The notes below the pieces were generated by a model that saw only the letters and a list, made by a program, of their open reading frames with translations, was not told the origin of the DNA and did not search any database. A DNA stretch of 64,000 bases from assembly GCF_900187615.1 (NCBI RefSeq), contig NZ_FYDO01000002.1:62001-126000 (forward strand). The letters are read 5' to 3'. This stretch comes from Pseudomonas sp. Irchel s3f7 (GTDB lineage Bacteria > Pseudomonadota > Gammaproteobacteria > Pseudomonadales > Pseudomonadaceae). A program made the translations under genes and the position numbers. Shown piece by piece: positions 1 through 9,869 of this stretch (positions are counted from its first letter, which is position 1; each line of letters opens with the position of its first letter).

Positions 1-1
1 C

Positions 2-1678
<1,677 letters not shown>

Positions 1679-1699
1679 GCAGGATTGCGCGCAGAAAAA

Positions 1700-1729
1700 G
1701 CCCCGATGACACATCACTGTCATCGGGGC
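1700..1729 (-). terminator. Rho-independent terminator of the NEL-domain gene
   Basis: An 11-bp perfect stem (GCCCCGATGAC with GTCATCGGGGC) encloses an 8-nt loop. Read on the minus strand the stem is followed by TTTTT, so it is oriented to end transcription of the large minus-strand gene that stops at 1743. It may also stop ureC transcripts, but there is no T-tract in that direction. Confidence 0.85.
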
Positions 1730-1742
1730 CAGGTTCAAGCAA

Positions 1743-4700
1743 TCAGCTGCTTTGCTTGACGGTAAAAGGGATTTCAGTCCTTTGCAGTTTTGCCCGGTCC
1801 ATTGCTTCCTGCGTCAGTTTTAGCACCAGTGCGTTTGTTTCCGCATCAATAAGCGCAAGCTGCGCCACATAGTCCTCTTCACCCATGACACGCCCCGGTG
1901 CGTAGTCACTTTCCGGTTTCCCCAACTCAGCGGCTAACGCCTTGATGTCTGCATTGAGCCGGGTGGTCTCCTCCACCGACAAAGTGACCGCTTCGGCCCT
2001 TTCGTCCAGCGCTATCTTGTATTCGGTGGTTGCATCGATTCGACGACGCAAACGACTGAACGCCTCACGGTTGGATCCTTCCACATACGTTCTCCACAAG
2101 GGCTGTTGCGCTATCGAGTCGCGTAACAGCGCCCCTTCCTCCAGCGCCTGAATCCGTTGCGCAGCCGCTTCGATCATCTGCGGCGTCACACCGGCGATCT
2201 TGCGAAACTGCATGCCGCGCGCCTGCCACGGCAGGTCCAGTCGCTGCGCCAGATCCGTCATGTAAGCCAGATGAACCTCCACCTCATCGATTGTCCCGGT
2301 GACTTCACCGTGTGCATTCACCTGCCTGAAACGTTCGCCTGCCGCCAGACGTTCGGCGACACGATGACGAGCAATGGCACCAATCTCATCGAGTCGTGAT
2401 TTACCCCGGGCGAGGCTTAACAGTTCGGCTTCGACCAGGTCTTCGCTGAGCAGCGCGTAAGCTTCATGGACCAACACTTCGATGCCCATCGCATTGAACA
2501 GTTGAGTCCCTCCGTCTACACACTGGGTGGGGGCAATGGCTTCGTTGAACAGTTTTTCACGCAACTCAGTGTTCTCAGCCATCGCTTCGAGCATTCGCCA
2601 GACTTTGCCGGTCAGGTCGATCTGGTACGCACCTCCAGCCGTGAAGTCAGCGGATTGCGTCAACCTCCTGATCTCATCGAAAAATTTCACGGAGTGGTAC
2701 TCATCCTCTATCGCGTCCCATATGGGTTGCTTTGCGTTCCACTCTTCCTCGGTCAGTCCCTCGTCCCACATGGCACTGTCTACCGGCCCACGTGGCGGAT
2801 ATGGCCGATCAGGCTCCAGGCCAACTGATTCGGCATAAAGCCTCAGTGTGTCCAGGCTCTGCGACGAAATCCACGCCGGTTCGCGACTCAACCGGGTGCG
2901 CGTGAGCAGTTCGGCACGAAATGAGCCCGGGGCAACTTCGGGAATCTGAAGGAGTCGATTGAAACGCAGATCCAGGTAGATACGCCGGGGACGTGGCTTC
3001 GAGAAAAACCCTACAGGCCAGCGGTCAATCTCGGTTCCCACCAGCGCCAGAATCTCCAGATTCGGCATCTGGCTGATATTCGGCACCAACCCCAACGGAT
3101 TGCCATTCATTTCCAGCCATTGGAGCCTCGTCAGGTTTTTCAAACGCGCAACGGCGCTGTGGGTCAGTTCGATCTGGTTGTCATTGAGAAACAGGTGCGT
3201 GAGGAACCGCATCTCACCCACTTCATGGGGCAGGCGATTAAGCAGGTTGCCGGTAAGGTCCAGATTTCGCACTCGACCGAAGGACGCAAGAAATCGAGAC
3301 TGGCTGGCCAGCAGGTTGGTTTTACGCAGGCTTAATCGCGTTACATGATCAAAATTGCCCGGTAACTCCGGCAGTTGCACAAGATGCCGACTCATCGGCA
3401 GATCATCCAGGACAAGCGCTTGCGGGCGGATGACTCCAGGCACTTCGATCCCTTGTGGTCCGACTCGCTGCCAGCACTGCCTGATCAATTTGTACAGGCG
3501 ATTTCTGGACTCCCACTCGGCCACACCCGCCGGGCTGAGCCGAAACGACACCGTTTGGGAATTGATCCATTGCTGCAGAGTCCGGTTCAACTGATCGAAC
3601 TCGGTTTCCAATGCCCTGAGCCGCAGTTCGACTGCCGCATTATCCTGCCCGAACCCGGCCAGCAGCGTTTCAACCTGCTCACGGGCAAAACCCGGATACA
3701 ACGAACCGGCGCGCCGCTGAAACCCTGCCCTCTCGATGGCTTGTCGCGCGTAACCTTGCATGCCGCCCCGCAACTTCATGATGTCGGGATCGTAATGCGG
3801 TTTGCGGATCGGGTTCTCCAGCAGGATCGGTTCAAGCCGTTCGTGACTCAGCGGTTTTCCTCGAACGGTTGCCTCTAGCCTCGACGCCTCATGGATATCG
3901 AAACCCAACGCCGTGCGTTGCGTGTCGGGCAAGGCATGCAGCACCGCAGCATAAAAACTGTCCTGACCGTGCAGGTGCTGATCGCGCTCGTCACGCGCCT
4001 CGAAGCGGCCCTCTTGATCCCGGATCAATATTTTTCGTGTCGGCGCGTTTTCTGACCCAATGCTGTCGAACAAGGCTCCTTGCGCAGAAAAGTCACGAAT
4101 TTCCAATCGCAGGTCCCTTGACCAACCCGGCAATGTTTCCAGGGTGTGCAGGGCCAATCGAGTTGTATCCGGATTATGCAGTTCTGTGAGGTAAAGCCCC
4201 TCATAGGCACGGTTCAGACGCAATTGCTGTTGCGCCTGTTCAGCCTTTCGAGACAGCGCCAAAGGCACCCGCTGCTTGTCGCTCATGTGTTGCACGTCGG
4301 CAGGGTCCGCGTTGCGCAGCAGCTCTTCGGCCAGGATTGTCGACAGTCCCGAGGTGTCACCCTTGAGTCGATTGACCAACGGATTGGTCGAGCCTTCACG
4401 CTGCGCATACAAGCTGTCGAACAGGTACTTTTTGCGCTTTGCTGCCTGCGCGGAAAGTTGCTTGCGCAACGCTTCGACGCGTGCCTGCCGATCACCTGAC
4501 AGCCACTGCCCCAGCAGCTCACGCTGGCCTTCTTCATTCAGGAAGTCGATGACCCCTTCAGGCAGTTTTCCTGCGATGAGTTCCTGACGACTTATCTTCA
4601 ATGTGTCGGCCGGGACTGCGTCGAAAGATCCCTCCTTGGTCGAAGCACCGGAAAAATCGGCCCCTTCGAACACTTCAATGGCCTTACCCTGTGGCCAGCC

Positions 4701-7022
4701 GGATAACTCAGTCATGAAACGGGGCAGCAATCCCGCCCAATCGGCATTGACTCGATTGGCCAGAATTGACGCTTCACACGCCTCGGCGTCGGCGTATGCC
4801 TTGAAGCGCTTTATCGTGTCGCCCAACAGTGCAGGTATGGTTTCCTGTTCGACATGCATTCGGCGCAACGCACTTTCGTCCACGCCACTGACGCTCAGAA
4901 TCTGCTCCAGGGTTTCATCGGAGAATCCGTCAACAGACGCTCCCAAACGCCGGAGCACTGTCTCCTTGTCCCATTCCAGCGGCTTGTCGAGTTCCGTCTT
5001 CCAGGTGCCGACCCCGTTATGCTCCAGCAACGGCTGATAAGCATCAGGCCGGGTCGGGTGCGCAAGTCGCTGCTGTCCTGTCGCCGGGTCTTGCTTGACC
5101 GCATAATGCTTATCGTCGATCCGCAGCAGATCCTGCCCTTGATGCCGGTACAGTCCATCGTCACTCGCCACCGTGTTTTCGGGCACGACGGCCGGATGCT
5201 CGTAAGGTTTCAAGTCAGGGTTCCAGAGCTTTTCTCCCTCCCCGAATGCCACCGGCTTAAGACCCTCGACAAACGGCGACACTTTGACCGGGCTCACCAC
5301 CCCGCCCGGCACAGCATGCCCGGCACCCATGAGTGCCAGTTGAGCGAAGTTGATCAAGACGCCATTGATATACGCGGCCCCTTCTTCCGTATCACCTTTG
5401 CTCCAGTCTTCGATCCCCTCGGCCAACTCTGCCAGCATTTGCGCGACCATGATGCCCAGCACGACCTCGCCTAAACCGGGGACGATCATTGCGCCGAAAT
5501 TGAAAATGTTCCAACCGATGTCGAGATAGCTGGTCAGGCGTTTGAACCGCGTCGTTGCGTCTTCATCGCCGGTCGGCACGGCAATGCTGCGCGCATCGGC
5601 GATGGCCTTGTCGCGTCGGTCGATGAACAGGCGCAACCATAAATCCCCGACAATGACGTTGGTGATGGGCTCGGCATCGGGATTCTCGACCGCCGTTTCT
5701 CGCCACCAAGGGCCCATGTCGAGGGGTTCGCGCTGTGCCCATGTGAAGGTCTTGAGGCGTTCGTTGACCCGGGCGAAGAAATGCCCTTTGTCACTGTGCG
5801 CGACAAACCGGCTGAAGAACGCTTGATAGTTCGAGTCTCGCAACTGGCTGATGAGCGCCTTCATGAAGTCGGTCAGCGATGCGTATTCCTTCAACGGATG
5901 GTCCGGGTCATCCGGCAAGTAGGCGATCAGCGGACCGGTCAAGCGACTCTGCTGATGAAGGTCATCGTTGCGATTGAGCTCATTGACCACACCCTTTGGC
6001 CCATTGGCGAAGTACGCTTGCAAAAGCTTGAATTTATCGTAGGCGTTACCACTCAGGCCCGGGATACGTTCAGACCAGTCAGTCCAGAACTTCCATTGCG
6101 CAGGGGTCAACGCATCGATTGCCCGCTTGATCTGCAAAGGCTCGGCGACAGCACTGAACAGCACAATGCCGGTCAGTCGGAATCCCATCAGCGACAGGCG
6201 ATGACTGAGCAACGGCCGATCATGCAGCGAGACATTGGTGTGGCCGCTATGCAGCTCCAGCAATTTTCCATACGCCTGTGAGCTGACGTCGCCTTTCAAT
6301 AGCGCAACAAGCGCAGCCACATGAAAGGCCGATTTTTCACTGGTCACCGACTCCTGCTGCAACCTCTGTTTTGCCTGGGCAGAAGTTGGCAACAAGATGG
6401 ATTGGATGTGTTTCTGATATTGCCCACCGATATCCAGCTCCCGACATAACGTCGCGAAACCTGGCAACGTGATCGCCGCCTCGCGCACGAGATTGCCGCG
6501 CGCATCCTTGCTGTAGACACCGGAACTGTTTCGATAGGCGTTCTGTTCGGTTTCGGACGCTTCGAAGTTGTGCAGCGCGGCTTCCACAATCGTTGAGGTG
6601 CGCACACGACTGGCGCCGGTATCGATGCCGAAAATGATTGTGCTCGGTACTTCAAGTTGGACGGTCAGGTCATCAACGTTCCAAGAGGTATTGAATGTCG
6701 ACTGCAACCCCTTGCTCAGCAAAGGTTTGGCAAACGCGCTGATGTCGTGCTGCAAGTCGCCGAGCGTCTTGTCCAGTTGCCCTTGCAGGCGCCAGCGCTC
6801 GTCCATCAACGCTTTGAGTTCTCGGCGATCGGTTTCTGACGCGCCTGCATGCCAATCCGGCATCGCCGGTTTGGTTTCGACCAGCGTTTTCAAACGCGCA
6901 ATCGGAGCCGTTTTTATTGCCGGCGGTATCGCTTCGAGTACGCGGTTGTAATGAACTCCCTTGTTGTCGTTCGAAACGGACTCGGCGTTTTCTATCGAAT
7001 TGCTTCCATGCAAATCGGCCAT
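1743..7022 (-). CDS. LRR protein with C-terminal NEL-type E3 ubiquitin ligase domain
   Basis: A very large (1759 aa) effector-like protein. Residues about 1226-1360 form leucine-rich repeats (examples: VRNLDLTGNLLNRLP, LTHLFLNDNQIEL, LQWLEMNGNPLGLVP). The LRRs are followed by a domain resembling the Novel E3 Ligase (NEL) family of Shigella IpaH and Salmonella SspH, including CVDGGTQLFNAMGIEVL, whose Cys1501 is the likely catalytic residue. In known NEL proteins this Cys passes host ubiquitin to substrates bound by the LRR. The N-terminal 1200 residues resemble the DUF6543/dermonecrotic-toxin-like region of many pseudomonad proteins, with a hydrophobic stretch near 497-575. There is no N-terminal signal peptide, so delivery would need a specialised secretion system, none of which is in the window. 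It is a single gene between ureC and a divergent kinase. The fold assignment is by motif; targets are unknown. Confidence 0.85.
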   Translation of the reverse strand: MADLHGSNSIENAESVSNDNKGVHYNRVLEAIPPAIKTAPIARLKTLVETKPAMPDWHAGASETDRRELKALMDERWRLQGQLDKTLGDLQHDISAFAKPLLSKGLQSTFNTSWNVDDLTVQLEVPSTIIFGIDTGASRVRTSTIVEAALHNFEASETEQNAYRNSSGVYSKDARGNLVREAAITLPGFATLCRELDIGGQYQKHIQSILLPTSAQAKQRLQQESVTSEKSAFHVAALVALLKGDVSSQAYGKLLELHSGHTNVSLHDRPLLSHRLSLMGFRLTGIVLFSAVAEPLQIKRAIDALTPAQWKFWTDWSERIPGLSGNAYDKFKLLQAYFANGPKGVVNELNRNDDLHQQSRLTGPLIAYLPDDPDHPLKEYASLTDFMKALISQLRDSNYQAFFSRFVAHSDKGHFFARVNERLKTFTWAQREPLDMGPWWRETAVENPDAEPITNVIVGDLWLRLFIDRRDKAIADARSIAVPTGDEDATTRFKRLTSYLDIGWNIFNFGAMIVPGLGEVVLGIMVAQMLAELAEGIEDWSKGDTEEGAAYINGVLINFAQLALMGAGHAVPGGVVSPVKVSPFVEGLKPVAFGEGEKLWNPDLKPYEHPAVVPENTVASDDGLYRHQGQDLLRIDDKHYAVKQDPATGQQRLAHPTRPDAYQPLLEHNGVGTWKTELDKPLEWDKETVLRRLGASVDGFSDETLEQILSVSGVDESALRRMHVEQETIPALLGDTIKRFKAYADAEACEASILANRVNADWAGLLPRFMTELSGWPQGKAIEVFEGADFSGASTKEGSFDAVPADTLKISRQELIAGKLPEGVIDFLNEEGQRELLGQWLSGDRQARVEALRKQLSAQAAKRKKYLFDSLYAQREGSTNPLVNRLKGDTSGLSTILAEELLRNADPADVQHMSDKQRVPLALSRKAEQAQQQLRLNRAYEGLYLTELHNPDTTRLALHTLETLPGWSRDLRLEIRDFSAQGALFDSIGSENAPTRKILIRDQEGRFEARDERDQHLHGQDSFYAAVLHALPDTQRTALGFDIHEASRLEATVRGKPLSHERLEPILLENPIRKPHYDPDIMKLRGGMQGYARQAIERAGFQRRAGSLYPGFAREQVETLLAGFGQDNAAVELRLRALETEFDQLNRTLQQWINSQTVSFRLSPAGVAEWESRNRLYKLIRQCWQRVGPQGIEVPGVIRPQALVLDDLPMSRHLVQLPELPGNFDHVTRLSLRKTNLLASQSRFLASFGRVRNLDLTGNLLNRLPHEVGEMRFLTHLFLNDNQIELTHSAVARLKNLTRLQWLEMNGNPLGLVPNISQMPNLEILALVGTEIDRWPVGFFSKPRPRRIYLDLRFNRLLQIPEVAPGSFRAELLTRTRLSREPAWISSQSLDTLRLYAESVGLEPDRPYPPRGPVDSAMWDEGLTEEEWNAKQPIWDAIEDEYHSVKFFDEIRRLTQSADFTAGGAYQIDLTGKVWRMLEAMAENTELREKLFNEAIAPTQCVDGGTQLFNAMGIEVLVHEAYALLSEDLVEAELLSLARGKSRLDEIGAIARHRVAERLAAGERFRQVNAHGEVTGTIDEVEVHLAYMTDLAQRLDLPWQARGMQFRKIAGVTPQMIEAAAQRIQALEEGALLRDSIAQQPLWRTYVEGSNREAFSRLRRRIDATTEYKIALDERAEAVTLSVEETTRLNADIKALAAELGKPESDYAPGRVMGEEDYVAQLALIDAETNALVLKLTQEAMDRAKLQRTEIPFTVKQSS

Positions 7023-7270
7023 TGTTGGTTCACTTTTATAACGAATTGGGAGCCACCAGCTTATTCACGGTACGCCCAAATAAAAGTCAAAAAAAACGTG
7101 GATCCAACCGCGTCAAATGGCTCGTTTCGTTCGAAAAACACGCTGCCGAAAATACATATGTACCGCCCGCCCGGCCCTTGCTTATGCCGTCGAATGCACG
7201 GTCGTGTTTTTCTCGCCAAAGGGTCTACTATTTCGACTCGTCCCCCATGTTTCATGCCCAGGTAACTGTC

Positions 7271-8416
7271 ATGCGCCTTTCCGAGTTCATCGTCTTGAAT
7301 GTTGATCGCATCGTCGATGAGTGGGAGCAGTTCGCCAAAACCATCACCCCGGCCGCTGACACCATGGACAGCGTTGCCTTACGCGATCATGCACGTTCGA
7401 TTCTGTTGGCCTCGGCACGGGACATGAACAAACCGCAGACGCCCAGTGAACAAGCCGCCAAGGCCAGAGGTGAAGGGCCGGAGAAAACCCCGAGCCTCGA
7501 CGAGGCCGGCGCCAGCCATGGCGAACTTCGGCATACCGTGGGTTTTGATTTGGTGCAGATGACCAGCGAATTCCGCCATCTGCGCGCCTGTGTGATCCGA
7601 TTGTGGGTCGACAGCCTCGAGTCCCCGGACCTGACTTACTTCCAAGACATGATCCGCTTCAACGAAGCCATCGACGAAGCCCTGGCGGAATCCACGGCCA
7701 CTTATGCCGAGCAGGTCAATCGCTCGCGGGACATCTTCCTGGCGATCCTCGGCCATGACCTGCGTGCACCGCTGCAAGCGGTGAGCATGTCCACCGAAAT
7801 CCTGCTGCGCAAAGCAACGCTGGAAGGGGATGCGCTCAAGTGCGCAATCAACATCAAGCGCGGCACCGGACACCTGGCAATGATGGTCAGTGATTTGCTG
7901 GAACTGGTGCGCAGCCGCCTCGGCAAAAGCCTGCCGATCGAGCCGGCGTCCATGGACCTGGCCGAAGTGGCACAAGAAGCGATTGCCCGCGCCTGTGCCG
8001 GACAGCCGGAATGCGATCCGACCCTGACGATTACGGGCGATACCCACGGTGCGTGGGACCCGCGACGGCTCGATCAAATGCTGCAAAACCTGATCGGCAA
8101 CGCGCTGCAGCATGGTTCGAACAAACGCGAAGTGACGCTGACCCTCAGCGGCGACGCACACAGCGTGCGGCTGACAGTGCACAACGACGGCCTGCCGATT
8201 CCCGTCGACGCGATCCCGACCCTCTTCGACCCGTTGGTGCGCAGCGCCAGCGAAGAACTCGGCGAGCCGACCACCAGCCTCGGGTTGGGACTGTTTATCG
8301 TCAAGCAAGTGGTGGACGCGCATCAGGGAACGATTGAAATCAGTTCCAATGAGGCGGATGGAACGACGTTTACCGTGGTGCTTCCACGCAAAGTGCAAAC
8401 TCGACAGCACACGTAG
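7271..8416 (+). CDS. orphan sensor histidine kinase with RsbRD-like N-terminus
   Basis: A 381-aa cytoplasmic sensor kinase. The N-terminal 150 residues are helical and resemble the RsbRD/RsbRA N-terminal sensor type (inference). A HisKA H-box follows (LAILGHDLRAPLQAV, phospho-acceptor His), then the ATPase with N-box LQNLIGNALQHG and a Gly-rich lid (TSLGLGLFIVKQV). No transmembrane segment is visible. The frame is open upstream to 6917, but ATG 7271 has an AGG-type ribosome site about 8 nt upstream (CCAGGTAACTGTC) and starts a compact domain, so it is preferred over ATG 7247. No response regulator is adjacent, which makes it an orphan. It is divergent from the NEL gene across a 248-bp AT-richer gap in which no clear promoter was resolved. 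Confidence 0.85.
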   Translation: MRLSEFIVLNVDRIVDEWEQFAKTITPAADTMDSVALRDHARSILLASARDMNKPQTPSEQAAKARGEGPEKTPSLDEAGASHGELRHTVGFDLVQMTSEFRHLRACVIRLWVDSLESPDLTYFQDMIRFNEAIDEALAESTATYAEQVNRSRDIFLAILGHDLRAPLQAVSMSTEILLRKATLEGDALKCAINIKRGTGHLAMMVSDLLELVRSRLGKSLPIEPASMDLAEVAQEAIARACAGQPECDPTLTITGDTHGAWDPRRLDQMLQNLIGNALQHGSNKREVTLTLSGDAHSVRLTVHNDGLPIPVDAIPTLFDPLVRSASEELGEPTTSLGLGLFIVKQVVDAHQGTIEISSNEADGTTFTVVLPRKVQTRQHT

Positions 8417-8439
8417 GCGCTGCCGAAGGCTGCGCCTAC
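8413..8439. repeat. REP-like palindrome at the left end of the Rhs cassette
   Basis: GTAGGCGC and GCGCCTAC form an 8-bp stem around TGCCGAAGGCT. It overlaps the 3' end of the kinase gene and ends exactly where the 87-bp copy of the cbpM 3' end begins. It may work as a weak terminator for the kinase gene. Confidence 0.6.
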
Positions 8440-8525
8440 ACCAACAACCGCCCCAACCGCTGCTTCAACATCCGGTTCTCCGCCCGCAGTTGCCGGACCT
8501 CTTCGAGCAGGTCCAGCGCCAGGGC
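8439..8525 (-). pseudogene. duplicated cbpM 3' end (copy 1 of an 87-bp direct repeat)
   Basis: These 87 bp are identical to 9543-9629, the 3' part of cbpM, in the same orientation. Read on the minus strand they keep the cbpM frame for about 28 codons, ending LGRLLV followed by TAG one codon earlier than in the real gene. There is no start codon or upstream part, so this is a remnant. It marks the left boundary of the segment carrying the Rhs-core gene. Confidence 0.9.
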
Positions 8526-8627
8526 ATTGCCGCACTAGCAGTTCTGATAGTTCCCAACCGCAGGCCTTCAAGGTAAAACCGGGAGCAAGACTTCAACGTC
8601 AACACGCTCATCAAAACAGGCCTGACT

Positions 8628-9518
8628 ATGACCGACTCAGCCAATAGCAATCGCCTTCCCCACCAGGCACACACTCTTCTGCTGGCCACCGACAGTAAAA
8701 ACTCAGTGCTGGTAGAAGTCGCAGGCGGCAAGCTCAATCCGATTGCGTATTCAGCCTATGGCAAACAGTCCGCGCAGCAGGCGATTACCGCGCAACTCGG
8801 TTTCAACGGTGAACTGCGCGAATCGCTCGGTTGGTATCTGCTGGGAAAAGGCTACCGCGCATTCAATCCGACGCTGATGCGCTTTCACAGCCCGGACAGC
8901 TGGAGCCCGTTTGGGAAGGGTGGGTTGAATGCGTATATGTATTGCGTGGGGGATCCGGTGAATGCTTCTGATCCGACGGGGCATATCAAAACCTTTTTTA
9001 CAAAACTAATATCGCCGCGTAACACCCGCTTAACGAGTGCATCTAGCACGTCCAGCTTAAACCCTCTCATCCAAGTGGCCGATCAGAGTGGTGAGATCAA
9101 TACAGGTCTCATTCATAATGTGGCCCCTCCCAGATACGAAAATATATCGTCAATCGCAGGACAGACTCATAACAAAATAGCCATTCAAAATCCCATTGTT
9201 TCTCGGCTTAAGACTGATGTTCCACCACCAGTCCCGCCAAAACAAAAGCCACACTTTAATGACGCGGGTGGGGAGGTGGGCGTCATCAGTCCCAACTGGA
9301 AACCTGGAGAGCCCGAACGCTTCCGTAAATTCTGGAAAAGTGAGCCCTATCAACATCCTATTGCTCCAGTACCACCAATCAGGACGTTGTCAGCATCTGT
9401 CACACGTCAATACTCAGTGAGTTACGACGCTCTTGGCAACCCTCACCAACGCAGCGTTCAAATGGCCGATTTGTCCAAATTACCTACATCCACCAGAAAC
9501 ACTCATATTAGGCGCTGA
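8628..9518 (+). CDS. orphan Rhs repeat-associated core protein with variable C-terminal tail
   Basis: A 296-aa protein. Residues about 35-115 match the Rhs core seen at the junction of Rhs/YD-repeat proteins and their toxin tips (GYRAFNPTLMRFHSPDSWSP, then YCVGDPVNASDPTGH). As in full Rhs proteins, sequence after DPTGH changes abruptly. The remaining 180 residues are AT-richer, Pro- and polar-rich and unlike any family I recognise. The YD repeats that normally precede the core are absent, so this is a short orphan form, common in pseudomonads. AGG lies just upstream of the ATG. No immunity gene follows directly: the next gene is cbpM on the opposite strand. The gene sits inside an 87-bp direct repeat of the cbpM 3' end, which suggests acquisition as a cassette. 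Toxin activity is possible but unproven. Confidence 0.8.
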   Translation: MTDSANSNRLPHQAHTLLLATDSKNSVLVEVAGGKLNPIAYSAYGKQSAQQAITAQLGFNGELRESLGWYLLGKGYRAFNPTLMRFHSPDSWSPFGKGGLNAYMYCVGDPVNASDPTGHIKTFFTKLISPRNTRLTSASSTSSLNPLIQVADQSGEINTGLIHNVAPPRYENISSIAGQTHNKIAIQNPIVSRLKTDVPPPVPPKQKPHFNDAGGEVGVISPNWKPGEPERFRKFWKSEPYQHPIAPVPPIRTLSASVTRQYSVSYDALGNPHQRSVQMADLSKLPTSTRNTHIRR

Positions 9519-9536
9519 AGGTCTTTTTAGGGGGCC

Positions 9537-9842
9537 CTACTCCACCAACAACCGCCCCAACCGCTGCTTCAACATCCGGTTCTCCGCCCGCAGTTGCCGG
9601 ACCTCTTCGAGCAGGTCCAGCGCCAGGGCGACGCCTTCCCATTCCAGGTCAAGATCGCGCCGCAGCTTGGCGGCGCGTTTGGCCAGGGCCAGCTCGTAGT
9701 CGGTGAAGCGCCAGTCCTTGGGCTGAGCGCCCTGAGGTTCGAGGATGCCGTGTTCGACGATTTCGATCACGTAGACGTCCGTCAGGTCGGTCGCCTCACA
9801 GAATTCTGCCAGGTCCAGTTGAACGATCAGGGGACTGCTCAT
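9537..9842 (-). CDS. cbpM: chaperone modulator CbpM
   Basis: A 101-aa MerR-like helical protein that, in the known family, binds the J-domain of CbpA and inhibits both its co-chaperone and DNA-binding activities. It has the usual size, an N-terminal region with VYVIEIVEHGILEP, and a C-terminal coiled-coil helix. It lies 27 bp downstream of cbpA on the same strand, the conserved cbpA-cbpM arrangement. Its final 29 codons are duplicated upstream of the Rhs gene at 8439-8525, but this copy is intact. Confidence 0.93.
   Translation of the reverse strand: MSSPLIVQLDLAEFCEATDLTDVYVIEIVEHGILEPQGAQPKDWRFTDYELALAKRAAKLRRDLDLEWEGVALALDLLEEVRQLRAENRMLKQRLGRLLVE
9543..9629 (-). repeat. copy 2 of the 87-bp direct repeat, inside cbpM
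   Basis: Identical to 8439-8525 at an offset of 1104 bp. This copy is the genuine 3' part of cbpM, coding for its C-terminal helix (EEVRQLRAENRMLKQRLGRLLVE). Confidence 0.9.
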
Positions 9843-9869
9843 TGTCAGCGACTCCTTGGTTCTATGGGA

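Noticed and set aside
6917..7270. N-terminal extension of the histidine kinase
   Set aside because: The added 118 residues are Arg/Cys-rich, overlap the divergent NEL gene start and lack a ribosome site.
8439..9629. Insertion sequence bounded by the 87-bp repeats
   Set aside because: No transposase or terminal inverted repeats; the repeat is coding sequence of cbpM, in direct orientation.
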